Of a stretch of DNA of 64,000 nucleotides, positions 15,462 through 24,153 are shown piece after piece. Under the pieces are notes generated by a model. It did no database searches. It was not told the origin of the DNA and saw nothing but the letters and a program-made list of their open reading frames with translations. Within the stretch, counting starts at the first letter, position 1; the number at the start of each line of letters is the position of its first letter. Source of the DNA: an uncultured Lachnospiraceae bacterium (GTDB lineage: Bacteria; Bacillota; Clostridia; Lachnospirales; Lachnospiraceae); contig CAKQYU010000001.1 in assembly GCA_934293575.1 (NCBI GenBank), forward strand, positions 186,001 through 250,000. The letters run 5' to 3'. A program made the translations under genes and the position numbers.

Positions 15462-16715
15462 TTATTTGTAAATTATAACAGAATGTTCAAATTCCGATGC
15501 CGGCATCCGGTGATATTTGTTGTAATAAACCTGACGATAGTAGTTATCGGCTTTTATCTGTGTTTCAAAAAATGAATAATTTTCCGGTAAGAGTACTTTT
15601 TTGTAATCCGCAACTTTTGTTAGAACGGGAATTTTGCCGTTTTGTTTTAGTTGCTTTGGAAGAACGGATTCTTTACGGAACCCCAATATACGCAGATAAG
15701 GGATATCGTTTTCGCTTAAAAGTGGTCTGTAATTTTCTTTTTTGTAATCTAAAAGAATATGAAAAAGAATACGGAACACTCTGGTTTTGGTAATATTCTT
15801 GCTGCAGAGAGCATCGATTAAACGATTCATATCAAACGGAAGAATATCGTAATTTTGTAAGCGGTTTGCAAAATCAGACGTAACATCCATATACCGGTCG
15901 ATGGATGATTTCTTGATTTGAATGTGGCTTTGAATCAACGGATAAAAATCTTCGTAAAAAACAGGCAGATTATTATCGGATTGTTGTAAGATTTCATATG
16001 CGGCAGAAGGCATGTATGGTTTAAAGGATTCTGCGGTATTTGATGCTTTTATGGCAGATCGTATTGCGGTTGCAGAACTGATAAAGGCTGAGTCTTTTGA
16101 CCGGTCAGTAGATATCGGAAGTACCGTATCGTGATAGTTATCCGACGTTCTGGTAATCAAATACGGTTTCATGTTAAGATGAAAATGTTCAATTGCCTTT
16201 AGATATTCAATTGCCAAGATGTTGTTCGGCCTGCATAAAATATCATTCATGGTATTATTGTTCATATACCGGGACAGTGCATTACTCCTTGCCTTTGGAA
16301 AAGATTGTCCTTGTGCAAGGAGTGATTTCAGCATCTGTTTATAAGCCGGTGGTTCGTTTTCTAAGATTTGGGCAATGGAAGAAAGGTCGGTTAAATTATC
16401 CCATTCAGCACCGAAACATATTGTATCAACAATGCCGGTATTCCATAAAGATAAAACGGAAGCCCTGGCAAAAAATTCGGCGCTGCTGCATGCATATATC
16501 CCCGGAAGTTCGATAACCATGTCTGCACCGCTTGATAATGCCATTTCGGTACGGATATATTTATTGAAAATGGCTGGCTCGCCACGTTGTACATAATTTC
16601 CGCTTAAGATGATGACAACTTCTTTATCCGGAAATGCCTTTTTTACGCAATCAATCTGGTAGGCATGTCCGTTGTGTAACGGATTGTATTCGGCTATGAT
16701 TCCAATGTGTCCCAT
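15462..16715 (-). CDS. tmcAL: tRNA(Met) cytidine acetate ligase TmcAL (YlbM)
   Basis: A 417-residue nucleotidyltransferase-fold enzyme that uses ATP and acetate to put ac4C on the wobble base of elongator tRNA-Met. It starts GHIGIIAEYNPLHNGH with the HxGH active motif, followed by IILSGNYVQRGEPAIF and MVIELPGIYACSSAEFFA, all diagnostic for the YlbM family; the middle has RSNALSRYM and the C-terminal half is the family's helical domain. It starts just after a clear minus-strand promoter and is cotranscribed with ylbJ. Confidence 0.93.
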   Translation of the reverse strand: MGHIGIIAEYNPLHNGHAYQIDCVKKAFPDKEVVIILSGNYVQRGEPAIFNKYIRTEMALSSGADMVIELPGIYACSSAEFFARASVLSLWNTGIVDTICFGAEWDNLTDLSSIAQILENEPPAYKQMLKSLLAQGQSFPKARSNALSRYMNNNTMNDILCRPNNILAIEYLKAIEHFHLNMKPYLITRTSDNYHDTVLPISTDRSKDSAFISSATAIRSAIKASNTAESFKPYMPSAAYEILQQSDNNLPVFYEDFYPLIQSHIQIKKSSIDRYMDVTSDFANRLQNYDILPFDMNRLIDALCSKNITKTRVFRILFHILLDYKKENYRPLLSENDIPYLRILGFRKESVLPKQLKQNGKIPVLTKVADYKKVLLPENYSFFETQIKADNYYRQVYYNKYHRMPASEFEHSVIIYK

Positions 16716-16748
16716 AATGTCTCCTTACTTCCTGCTTTGCATATAATT

Positions 16749-16777
16749 ATTATATCTTGACAAAATATTTTTTGCAA
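16749..16777 (-). promoter_or_regulatory. tmcAL-ylbJ promoter
   Basis: On the minus strand TTGCAA, 17 bases, then a perfect TATAAT, ending about 33 bases before the tmcAL ATG. Confidence 0.8.
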
Positions 16778-17005
16778 TCATTATTTACAGCTGAAAAAAA
16801 TTATGATATATTGAGATTGTCAAAATTTTCTTCGAATTATATCAGTTACGAATTTCTAATGGATAAGAACTAAATCTATAAGATAATCCTGTTTTTTAAT
16901 TTATAATAAAATTAAATTATTTTCATTTAACGGACAGAATCTGTCATGGATATATGATAAGATAAATATGTTGAATACGGAAATCGAAAATATATTCGAT
17001 TTTTG

Positions 17006-17034
17006 TTGACAAACAAATATAAGTATATTATTAT
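17006..17034 (+). promoter_or_regulatory. recA promoter
   Basis: TTGACA, 17 bases, TATTAT. The expected start of transcription is near 17041, next to the SOS box. An 8-bp inverted repeat ends four bases before the -35 box. Confidence 0.88.
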
Positions 17035-17042
17035 TTAATAAG

Positions 17043-17056
17043 CGAACAGATGTTCA
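17043..17056 (+). promoter_or_regulatory. LexA (SOS) box of recA
   Basis: CGAACAGATGTTCA matches the Gram-positive LexA operator CGAAC-N4-GTTCG at all but the last base. It lies at the expected transcription start of the recA promoter, where a bound repressor would block RNA polymerase. It predicts DNA-damage induction of recA-recX. Confidence 0.85.
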
Positions 17057-17086
17057 TATTGTGTTCGTATTATGGAGGGCAAATTT

Positions 17087-18121
17087 ATGGCAAACGAAGA
17101 TAAGATGAAAGCATTAGATGCTGCTTTAGCAAACATTGAGAAACAATTTGGTAAGGGAACCGTTATGAAACTGGGTGATTCCTCAGCCAATATGAATATT
17201 GAAGCAATTCCAACCGGCTCGTTAAGCTTGGATGTTGCACTTGGAATCGGTGGTGTACCGAAGGGAAGAATTATTGAGATATATGGTCCGGAATCCAGTG
17301 GTAAAACAACGGTTGCATTGCATGTTGTATCTGAAGTACAGAAGCGTGGTGGTATAGCCGGATTTATTGATGCGGAACATGCGTTAGATCCTGTATATGC
17401 ATCCAATATAGGTGTTGATATCAATAATCTTTATATTTCACAGCCGGATAACGGTGAACAGGCATTAGAGATTACCGAAACAATGGTACGTTCCGGAGCG
17501 GTTGATGTTATTATCGTTGACTCTGTTGCTGCATTGGTGCCGAAGGCAGAGATTGATGGAGAGATGGGAGATTCTCATGTTGGTTTGCAGGCAAGATTGA
17601 TGTCGCAGGCATTGAGAAAGCTTACGGCCGTTATCAGTAAGTCGGATTGTGTTGTGATTTTTATCAATCAGTTAAGGGAGAAAATCGGTGTTATGTTTGG
17701 TAATCCGGAGACAACAACCGGTGGTCGTGCATTAAAGTTTTATGCATCTGTTCGATTGGATGTCAGAAAAATTGAAACTTTGAAGCAAAACGGCGAAGTG
17801 ATCGGTAACCGCACCCGTGTGAAGATTGTTAAGAACAAGGTTGCACCTCCGTTTAAAGAGGCTGAATTTGATATCATGTTTGGAAAGGGAATATCAAAGA
17901 TTGGAGATATTCTGGATTTAGCGGTATCAAAAGGAATTGTTGATAAAGCCGGTGCATGGTTTTCTTATAATGGTGAGAAGATTGGTCAGGGAAGAGAGAA
18001 TGCAAAGAATTACTTACAGGAAAATTCTGCAATTGCATTAGAGATAGAGAATAAAGTCAGAACCAGTTATAATTTGCCGGAATTAACAGATACAGAAAAC
18101 CCAACCCCATCTGAGGAGTAG
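17087..18121 (+). CDS. recA: Recombinase RecA
   Basis: A 344-residue recombinase that forms filaments on single-stranded DNA, drives strand exchange and triggers LexA self-cleavage. Motifs are the N-terminal helix with ALDAALANIEKQFGKG, Walker A GPESSGKT (residues about 67-74), VDSVAALVPKAEI (Walker B), the DNA loop L2 VIFINQLREKIGVMFGNPET, and the acidic C-terminal tail. I chose ATG 17087 over the ATG at 17072, because the latter overlaps the ribosome site GGAGG, which is 8 bases before 17087. It sits behind an SOS-controlled promoter and is followed three bases later by recX. Confidence 0.99.
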   Translation: MANEDKMKALDAALANIEKQFGKGTVMKLGDSSANMNIEAIPTGSLSLDVALGIGGVPKGRIIEIYGPESSGKTTVALHVVSEVQKRGGIAGFIDAEHALDPVYASNIGVDINNLYISQPDNGEQALEITETMVRSGAVDVIIVDSVAALVPKAEIDGEMGDSHVGLQARLMSQALRKLTAVISKSDCVVIFINQLREKIGVMFGNPETTTGGRALKFYASVRLDVRKIETLKQNGEVIGNRTRVKIVKNKVAPPFKEAEFDIMFGKGISKIGDILDLAVSKGIVDKAGAWFSYNGEKIGQGRENAKNYLQENSAIALEIENKVRTSYNLPELTDTENPTPSEE

Positions 18122-18124
18122 GAT

Positions 18125-18742
18125 ATGTTCATTACAAGAATTGAAGATGGAAAGAATAAAAAATATCGTATATACAGTGAAGAAGGTTATCTTTTTTCCC
18201 TGTATGGGAAAGAGATAAAGAGATACCATCTTGCAGAGAATAAAGAAATACCGGATTGTATAATCTCGTCCATAATGGACGAGATTATTTATAAGCGGGG
18301 AAAAGAAAGAGCTCTTTTTTTGATTGAACGCCGGCCTTTGACAGAGTTTATGCTTCGGGAGAAACTGAAGTCAAATGAATATCCGGATGATATTATTGAC
18401 CGGGTTGTTGCTTTTTTATTTCGATATCATTATTTGGATGATATGGAGTATATCCGGATGTTTGTGAATTCCTATTCCCACAAAAAGAGCCGGAAGCAGA
18501 TACAATATGACCTACAGAAAAAAGGAATTCAAAAACAGGATATCGAGCAGTATTTTTTGCAATATCCGTATTCGGACGAAGACAGTTTTCAACAATTGTT
18601 TCAAAGATATATCCGGAATAAAAATTTAGAACAACCAAAGGATCGACAGAAGGTATTCCGGTATTTTTACAGTAAGGGATATGCATCTTCACTGATTCAA
18701 TCTGAAATTCAAAAATATGAAGGAAACACATATGATATTTAG
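18125..18742 (+). CDS. recX: Regulatory protein RecX
   Basis: A 205-residue, mostly helical, basic protein of the RecX family, which caps or weakens RecA filaments to keep recombination in check. The family pattern is visible in ERRPLTEFMLREKL, DRVVAFLFRYHYLDDMEY, and SYSHKKSRKQIQYDLQKKGI, the repeated three-helix units of RecX. It starts three bases after the recA stop, so RecA and its modulator are made together under SOS control. The sequence ends in an unstructured tail. Confidence 0.92.
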   Translation: MFITRIEDGKNKKYRIYSEEGYLFSLYGKEIKRYHLAENKEIPDCIISSIMDEIIYKRGKERALFLIERRPLTEFMLREKLKSNEYPDDIIDRVVAFLFRYHYLDDMEYIRMFVNSYSHKKSRKQIQYDLQKKGIQKQDIEQYFLQYPYSDEDSFQQLFQRYIRNKNLEQPKDRQKVFRYFYSKGYASSLIQSEIQKYEGNTYDI

Positions 18743-18806
18743 GTAAATAGTGTTAATTTATTTTTGTGCTTTTGTTATATTTAACAGATTATGTGAACTG
18801 TTTTAC

Positions 18807-18835
18807 TTGACATATTGCATAAAAAAAGATAAAAT
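18807..18835 (+). promoter_or_regulatory. rny promoter
   Basis: TTGACA, 17 bases, TAAAAT, ending 53 bases before the GTG start of rny. It separates rny from the SOS-controlled recA-recX unit. Confidence 0.82.
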
Positions 18836-18875
18836 CTAACTGTTGCACTTATGTCAAGTGCATTAAAATTTAATA

Positions 18876-18891
18876 AGGAGGTGCTCCTGTG
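18876..18891 (+). promoter_or_regulatory. Self-complementary ribosome binding site at rny
   Basis: The Shine-Dalgarno AGGAG (18876-18880) is followed after GTG by its exact complement CTCCT (18884-18888), directly before the GTG start codon. Folded in RNA, the hairpin would hide the ribosome site. The sequence is direct; regulation is inference, and the 3-base loop is tight. Confidence 0.5.
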
Positions 18892-20439
18892 GTTGAATAC
18901 ATTGTTTTTGCTATTGTTTTAATCGTAGCGATTATTGTATCATGGGTATTATCTCTTACATATCGTAAGAATGTTGTAGAGAAGAAAAATACGGATGCAG
19001 AAGATCGTTCGAGAGAGATTATAGATGAAGCTGTGAAGAATGCTGAAGCTAAGAAAAAGGAGATTCTCCTAGAGGCAAAGGAAGAGTCGATTAAGACTAA
19101 GAATGATCTTGAGAAAGAAATCAGAGATCGTCGGAATGAGGTTCAGAGATTGGAGAAGCGTATTTTATCGCGTGAGGAGAATCTGGATCGCAAATCAGAG
19201 TCGATGGAAAAGAAAGAGGCGAACCTTGCATCTAGAGAACAGGCATTAGAAAAACAGAAGGCAAGAGTAGAAGAACTTGAGGCACAAAGACTACAGGAAC
19301 TAGAAAGAATTTCTGGATTAACCTCTGAACAAGCAAAAGAATACTTATTAAAGACAGTTGAACAAGAAGTAAGACATGAAACCGCAGTTCTAGTGAAAGA
19401 GTTAGAGACTAGAGCAAAAGAAGAAGCAGGTAAGAAGGCAAAAGAGTGTGTTATTACAGCTATCCAGAAGTGTGCTGTTGACCATGTTGCCGAGACTACA
19501 ATTTCTTTGGTACAGTTACCGAATGATGAGATGAAGGGAAGAATTATCGGTCGTGAGGGACGGAATATTCGTACTTTGGAGACGATGACTGGTGTTGATT
19601 TGATTATTGATGATACACCGGAAGCAGTTATCCTTTCAAGCTTTGATCCAGTAAGACGTGAAGTGGCACGAATTGCCCTTGAAAAACTTATTGTTGATGG
19701 AAGAATTCATCCGGCAAGAATTGAAGAGATGGTTGAAAAAGCGCAAAAAGAAGTTGAGCAGATGATGCGTGAGGATGGAGAGAATGCTACACTTGAAGTT
19801 GGAGTACAGGGACTTCATCCGGAATTGGTTCGTTTATTGGGTAAAATGAAATATCGTACCAGTTATGGACAGAATGCATTGAAACATTCCATTGAAGTTG
19901 CACATTTATGTGGTTTGATTGCAGCAGAGATGGGTGAAGATATTCGCTTAGCAAAGCGTGCAGGTCTATTACATGATATTGGTAAATCTGTGGATCATGA
20001 TCAGGGTATGGAAGGTTCTCATATCCAAATCGGTGTTGATTTGTGTAGAAAATACAAGGAATCACCATTGATTATTAATGCGGTAGAGGCACATCACGGA
20101 GATGTAGAGCCGGAATCGTTAATTGCCTGTATTGTTCAGGCTGCGGATGCAATTTCAGCTTCACGTCCGGGTGCAAGAAGAGAGACCTTAGAGACCTATA
20201 CTACACGATTGAAGCAATTAGAAGATATTGCAAATGGATTTAAGGGTGTTGAAAAAACTTTTGCTATTCAGGCAGGTAGAGAGATTCGAGTTATGGTAGT
20301 TCCAGAGCAGGTTAATGATGCGGAGATGGTACTGATGGCCAGAGAGATATCAAAACAGATTGAGGCTGAGCTACAGTATCCTGGTACAATCAAAGTGAAT
20401 TTGATTCGAGAGTCCCGTGTCACGGATTATGCAAAATAA
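18889..20439 (+). CDS. rny: Ribonuclease Y
   Basis: A 516-residue membrane-anchored endoribonuclease that starts mRNA decay in many Firmicutes. It has one N-terminal membrane helix (about residues 3-23), a long charged coiled coil (about 28-190), a KH RNA-binding domain with GRIIGREGRNI (217-227), and a metal-binding HD domain with H362-D363 in LLHDIGKSVDHD, followed by EAHHGDVEPES and a C-terminal helical region. Length agrees with family members (about 520). The start is GTG at 18889, after AAGGAGG. A strong terminator follows 33 bases after the stop. Confidence 0.97.
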   Translation: MVEYIVFAIVLIVAIIVSWVLSLTYRKNVVEKKNTDAEDRSREIIDEAVKNAEAKKKEILLEAKEESIKTKNDLEKEIRDRRNEVQRLEKRILSREENLDRKSESMEKKEANLASREQALEKQKARVEELEAQRLQELERISGLTSEQAKEYLLKTVEQEVRHETAVLVKELETRAKEEAGKKAKECVITAIQKCAVDHVAETTISLVQLPNDEMKGRIIGREGRNIRTLETMTGVDLIIDDTPEAVILSSFDPVRREVARIALEKLIVDGRIHPARIEEMVEKAQKEVEQMMREDGENATLEVGVQGLHPELVRLLGKMKYRTSYGQNALKHSIEVAHLCGLIAAEMGEDIRLAKRAGLLHDIGKSVDHDQGMEGSHIQIGVDLCRKYKESPLIINAVEAHHGDVEPESLIACIVQAADAISASRPGARRETLETYTTRLKQLEDIANGFKGVEKTFAIQAGREIRVMVVPEQVNDAEMVLMAREISKQIEAELQYPGTIKVNLIRESRVTDYAK

Positions 20440-20471
20440 GTAGTTGAATGTAATTCGAAGGATACAATGTC

Positions 20472-20508
20472 AAAAGGAGTTGTCACACTGATAGTGACAA
20501 CTCCTTTT
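20472..20508 (+). terminator. Terminator after rny
   Basis: A stem of about 15 bp (arms at 20472-20486 and 20494-20508, beginning AAAAGGAGTTGTCAC) with a 7-base loop, followed by a T-tract that runs on past the right arm. Confidence 0.9.
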
Positions 20509-20516
20509 TTTATTGA

Positions 20517-20545
20517 TTGACAGGCCGGTTGTCATGATATAGTAT
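20517..20545 (+). promoter_or_regulatory. Promoter for the small membrane gene cluster
   Basis: TTGACA, 17 bases, TAGTAT, just after the rny terminator and 31 bases before the first ATG of the cluster. An alternative -10 (TATAAC) is three bases further on. The -35 is firm, the -10 is less certain. Confidence 0.6.
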
Positions 20546-20576
20546 AACAGTGAGATTTGGAAAGGATGATGGCAAG

Positions 20577-20993
20577 ATGAGACATATCAGGTTTCAACGA
20601 CCAATAATTTATTTTATCATTATATGTTTACTGATAACTGCCGGTGGATTTGGACTTGAAAAAAAGAGTCCGGATTATTTAGGTTGTGATAATTCTTTCC
20701 ATAATTTTATCTCGGAACAACGATTTTCTTGTCGGGATGAATTACATCTGTTTGCACCCGGCAGTCAGGTGCGAAATTTATCTTTGATAAATGAAATAAA
20801 AAGTGATAACGCGAAGCAGATTAACTTTCAGAATTTGTTATTGATGATACTGATTGTTTCCTTCGTTCAATTATTTGGGTATTATCATTTATTTTATATT
20901 CGAAGAGAGAAGTATATCTTTTCAAATGGTTTGCGGTTGCTTTCTTTTATACACGATAAGGATGGAAGAAAACGGGATAATAACAGCCGATAA
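20577..20993 (+). CDS. Hypothetical membrane protein, 138 residues
   Basis: Not recognised. The protein has an N-terminal hydrophobic segment (about 9-28, IIYFIIICLLITAGGFG), an extracytoplasmic region of roughly 55 residues with two cysteines, then a second membrane segment (LLLMILIVSFVQLFGYY) and a basic C-terminus, suggesting both ends are inside. I chose ATG 20577 rather than the earlier GTG at 20550, because AAAGGA lies a suitable distance before it. The end of the gene overlaps an 8-bp inverted repeat (TAACAGCC/GGCTGTTA). Two tiny membrane proteins follow. Confidence 0.55.
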   Translation: MRHIRFQRPIIYFIIICLLITAGGFGLEKKSPDYLGCDNSFHNFISEQRFSCRDELHLFAPGSQVRNLSLINEIKSDNAKQINFQNLLLMILIVSFVQLFGYYHLFYIRREKYIFSNGLRLLSFIHDKDGRKRDNNSR

Positions 20994-21078
20994 AGGATGG
21001 CTGTTACATACAATTGAATAAGACAGGCATCTTTTGTGGCTTTTTTTAATATTTTGAATTAGAAAAAGGAGTTAGATT

Positions 21079-21225
21079 ATGAATAATATTTTAGGATGGC
21101 TTGTTATTATTATTGGTGGAGGATTTAGTCTGATTACATGTCTTTACATGGCAGTTTCGTTATTTGCAATGATTTTTTATAAAATATATCGAAAGATTCG
21201 TTTTCATGCATCTTTATATGATTGA
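21079..21225 (+). CDS. Small membrane protein, 48 residues
   Basis: A 48-codon frame with a clear ribosome site (AAGGAG, 7 bases before ATG). Residues about 5-34 are hydrophobic (GWLVIIIGGGFSLITCLYMA and on), ending in a basic tail YKIYRKIRFH, typical of a single-pass small protein with a cytoplasmic C-terminus. No family is recognised. It is followed 15 bases later by another small membrane gene. Confidence 0.6.
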   Translation: MNNILGWLVIIIGGGFSLITCLYMAVSLFAMIFYKIYRKIRFHASLYD

Positions 21226-21240
21226 TACGGAGGTATGAAT

Positions 21241-21360
21241 ATGGATATCTTGGTCATCATTATGGGAGTTATTGCGGTTGCATTTGGAATTGCCGGTTTT
21301 GTAAATGAACATGGTGGTTTGAAAAAGGACAAAAGTCCTACCGATAAAACAGAGCAATAG
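21241..21360 (+). CDS. Small membrane protein, 39 residues
   Basis: A 39-codon frame with one hydrophobic helix (LVIIMGVIAVAFGIAGFV) and a charged tail (HGGLKKDKSPTDKTEQ). ATG 21241 is preferred over ATG 21235, because GGAGG at 21229-21233 gives 7 bases of spacing. It ends 10 bases before a terminator and so closes the cluster. The function is unknown; small toxin-like or regulator peptides are possible, but nothing supports either. Confidence 0.6.
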   Translation: MDILVIIMGVIAVAFGIAGFVNEHGGLKKDKSPTDKTEQ

Positions 21361-21370
21361 AGATTAATTT

Positions 21371-21403
21371 ACAGACAGGATGAAAATTCTGTCTGTTTTT
21401 TTG
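21371..21403 (+). terminator. Terminator after the small membrane genes
   Basis: An 8-bp stem (ACAGACAG with CTGTCTGT, 10-base loop) followed by TTTTTTTG. Confidence 0.85.
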
Positions 21404-21519
21404 TATAAAGAACGGAACAGATTATAAACGTAAGAGAAATGTAAGAAAAAATAGGTGGAAATTTTAAGTAATAAGGACTATAGTATAAACCGATGATATG
21501 AAAGGACAGTTGTTATCAT

Positions 21520-24117
21520 ATGAGAAAAGAAAAAATACGACAGGTTGTTATTTGCCTTGTTATGAATATATTTATTTTGGTTATATTATTACTGCCGTTA
21601 AAGCAGGGACAGTTCTTTGGAACAAACGGAGACTGGTATAGTCAGCATATTACAATTGCGGACAGTCTGCGTCAGGCAATCCTTAAAAACAAAAGCCTGA
21701 TTCCGCAGTTTATTTCATTGGGAGGTGGAAGCAGTATTTATGATTTCGCCTATTATGGATTGCTGCGTCCGGATATTTTGATATCCTGCCTGTTTCCGAA
21801 AATCGAGATGCGTTATTTTATTGCAGTTTATGCAATCTGTGGAGTGCTTGCCAGTGTTGATTTGTGTTATTTCTGGCTGATGACACAAAAAATAGAAGAA
21901 AAGATATCAATTATGGGTGCGTTGACACTTGGAATGGCAACCTGTTTTTTTCATGCGCATCATCAGATTATGTTTGTAAATTACATGCCGTTTCTGATAT
22001 TGGCATGTATGGGTGTTGACCGCTTACTGCAATCAAAACGTAGTGCAGTTTTGGTTCTTTCTTTGTTTTTTATTTATATACATAGTTTTTATTATGCAAT
22101 TTCCGGCTTGGCAGTTGTCGGCATTTATTTTTTGTATCAATTGGGAAAGCAAAAAGAGATTACATATTTTTGGAGAGAGAAAAAATTAAAATATCTGTTT
22201 TTCTATGCATGGAAGTATATGAAAAAAGCAATTGCTGCGGTGATGCTTTCAATTGGATTGGCAATGGTATTGCTGCTGCCTATGGCAATGGATATTCTGT
22301 CAACGAAGAAGGACGGAGGAAGTTTTCAGACAACGATTGAAGCAGTTAATTTTTGCATGAACGGATTATTATATTCACCGTATGGCTGTGGATTTACTTT
22401 GATTGCATTATTTTCCTTATTCAGAGGTTTATTTTTAAAGGGGAGAAGAATACTGTCGGCTGTGCTGTTGCTTGTGTTTAGCTGCCCTGTCATATCTTAT
22501 GTGTTGAATTGTTTTTTGTATGCAAGAACGAAAATATTGATTCCGTTTTCAGTACTGATTGTCTTGCTGTTAGCGGACAATTTGCAGGATTTGTATAAGG
22601 GCAGCAGAAAACATATTGTTATACCGATGATTTTGTGTATGATGGTTGCTTTTCTTAGTAAATATACAATTTTTGCCTATATTGACGGTGTGATTTTAAT
22701 TGCGTGGATATTCAGTTTATATTTAAAACGTTTTCCAAGACTATATTCCAAGGTGTTTGGATGGTTTTTAATTGTACCGTTTACTTTGACAATAGGAATT
22801 GGAATGAGTGGTTCTTACTTGAAGGATATTTGCAGAAAATTAGGAATTCGTAGCTATGCGGTTTATCTGGAAACATCGGATAACCGCCAAAATCATATTT
22901 CGGATGAACAGATTGAAATGGCAGTTACGGATTCCAGATACCGTTTAGATGTTCTCAGTAACAATTTTATTAACAGTAATCTGATGTTAAGCAGTCGTTG
23001 TGGAAGAACTTCCATGTATTCCTCTGTAACCAATGCCGATTACGCTGATTTTTATTATAATACTATGAAAAATTCCATTGGTGTAAATAATCGGGTGGCA
23101 TTAACGCCAAGCAGCAATCCATGTTTTGCATATTTGATGGGGATGAAATATATTGTTACCAGAAAAGACCAGGTGCCGGAAGGCTATCACGTTGTATCCA
23201 AGACGGAGGATTATGCGTTATCGAAAAATGATCATGTCCTGCCGGTCTGTTACGGTACAACGAATTTGATGAATCAGGCAACCTATCAGCAGTTGGAATT
23301 TCCTCAAAATATGGTAAGTCTGTGTCAGAATACGGTTGTAGCTTCCGTTGAGGGAGATTCTCAAAGACAGGAAGCAACAGCTTATCAGAAGGCGGAAAAA
23401 TCAGTGAGCAGGATGTCGGCAGATGCTTTTTTTAAGCCGGAAAGCTGTAATGATTTGGAAAATATCGGTAAAGTTGGAAAAACCGATTTGGAATTGAGAA
23501 ATGCTGTCTTTGATTATTTCATGGTACTTTCTTTTGATGTCAAACGAAAAAACGGAGATGCTGTACAGATTGAGATTAATGGAATCACAAATAAGTTATC
23601 CGCAAAAAATGCTCCGTATCCAAACGGAAATGAACATTTTGTATATGTAATACCGTTAAAGGAAGGTGCGAAAAACTTAAATGTAAAGGCAAAAAAGGGA
23701 AATTACAGTGTAGAAAATGTGTCGGTGGATTTGATTAAGAAGGATGCTATTGTAAATGACAGTGTGATAATGCCTTTGCAATATCCGGATACAAATGATG
23801 GAAAAACGGTATTTTCAGGTTCCATTGAGATGAAAGAAGACGGATATTTTGTTACTTCGTATCCGTATAAGAAAGGATACCATGTAAAAGTGGACAGTTC
23901 TTATGTGGATGTGGAAAAAGTAAACACGGCATTTGTCGGGGTTCCTCTGTCGGAGGGAAGGCATGTGATTTCCATATATTATATTGCTCCGGGATTTTAT
24001 ATCGGAGCAGGGATATCCGTATTTAGTATGGTATGTTTTTTGCTAATGATTGCAAAGGAAAGAGAAATATCGGTTTTTTTATGGTTGAAAACATATAAAA
24101 AAAGGATTTTGGAGTAA
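21520..24117 (+). CDS. YfhO-family membrane protein (GT-C-like)
   Basis: An 865-residue multi-pass membrane protein of the YfhO family, whose members resemble GT-C glycosyltransferases acting on lipid-linked sugars at the outer membrane face; YfhO of Bacillus and Listeria has been linked to glycosylation of lipoteichoic acid. It has about a dozen membrane segments in residues 1-430, an early outward loop with GTNGDWYSQHITIADSLR followed by SLGGGSSIYDFAYYGLLRPD (a known YfhO region), and a large extracytoplasmic C-terminal domain (about 430-830) with a final membrane helix. A 36-base gap leads to a SpoIIM-like gene. The substrate here is not shown. Confidence 0.85.
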   Translation: MRKEKIRQVVICLVMNIFILVILLLPLKQGQFFGTNGDWYSQHITIADSLRQAILKNKSLIPQFISLGGGSSIYDFAYYGLLRPDILISCLFPKIEMRYFIAVYAICGVLASVDLCYFWLMTQKIEEKISIMGALTLGMATCFFHAHHQIMFVNYMPFLILACMGVDRLLQSKRSAVLVLSLFFIYIHSFYYAISGLAVVGIYFLYQLGKQKEITYFWREKKLKYLFFYAWKYMKKAIAAVMLSIGLAMVLLLPMAMDILSTKKDGGSFQTTIEAVNFCMNGLLYSPYGCGFTLIALFSLFRGLFLKGRRILSAVLLLVFSCPVISYVLNCFLYARTKILIPFSVLIVLLLADNLQDLYKGSRKHIVIPMILCMMVAFLSKYTIFAYIDGVILIAWIFSLYLKRFPRLYSKVFGWFLIVPFTLTIGIGMSGSYLKDICRKLGIRSYAVYLETSDNRQNHISDEQIEMAVTDSRYRLDVLSNNFINSNLMLSSRCGRTSMYSSVTNADYADFYYNTMKNSIGVNNRVALTPSSNPCFAYLMGMKYIVTRKDQVPEGYHVVSKTEDYALSKNDHVLPVCYGTTNLMNQATYQQLEFPQNMVSLCQNTVVASVEGDSQRQEATAYQKAEKSVSRMSADAFFKPESCNDLENIGKVGKTDLELRNAVFDYFMVLSFDVKRKNGDAVQIEINGITNKLSAKNAPYPNGNEHFVYVIPLKEGAKNLNVKAKKGNYSVENVSVDLIKKDAIVNDSVIMPLQYPDTNDGKTVFSGSIEMKEDGYFVTSYPYKKGYHVKVDSSYVDVEKVNTAFVGVPLSEGRHVISIYYIAPGFYIGAGISVFSMVCFLLMIAKEREISVFLWLKTYKKRILE

Positions 24118-24153
24118 AAGGTCTATTTTTAAATTCCGGACATAAAATATGGT

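Larger units (their letters stand above)
16716..17086. other. Divergent tmcAL-recA intergenic region
   Basis: This 371-base stretch has no credible gene. It is very AT-rich. It holds the minus-strand tmcAL promoter (16749-16777), an 8-bp inverted repeat (16981-17002), the recA promoter (17006-17034) and the SOS box (17043-17056). The middle (about 16800-16980) has a short inverted repeat (GACAG-AAT-CTGTC near 16934), but nothing else I can assign. Confidence 0.7.

Noticed and set aside
20982..21007. 8-bp inverted repeat TAACAGCC/GGCTGTTA as a terminator after the 138-residue gene
   Set aside because: It is not followed by a T-tract, and the next genes are close with good ribosome sites, so it does not look like an intrinsic terminator.
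21421..21520. Promoter directly upstream of the YfhO-family gene
   Set aside because: TATAGT/TAGTAT near 21480 could be a -10, but no acceptable -35 is found at 16-18 bases, so I did not list it.
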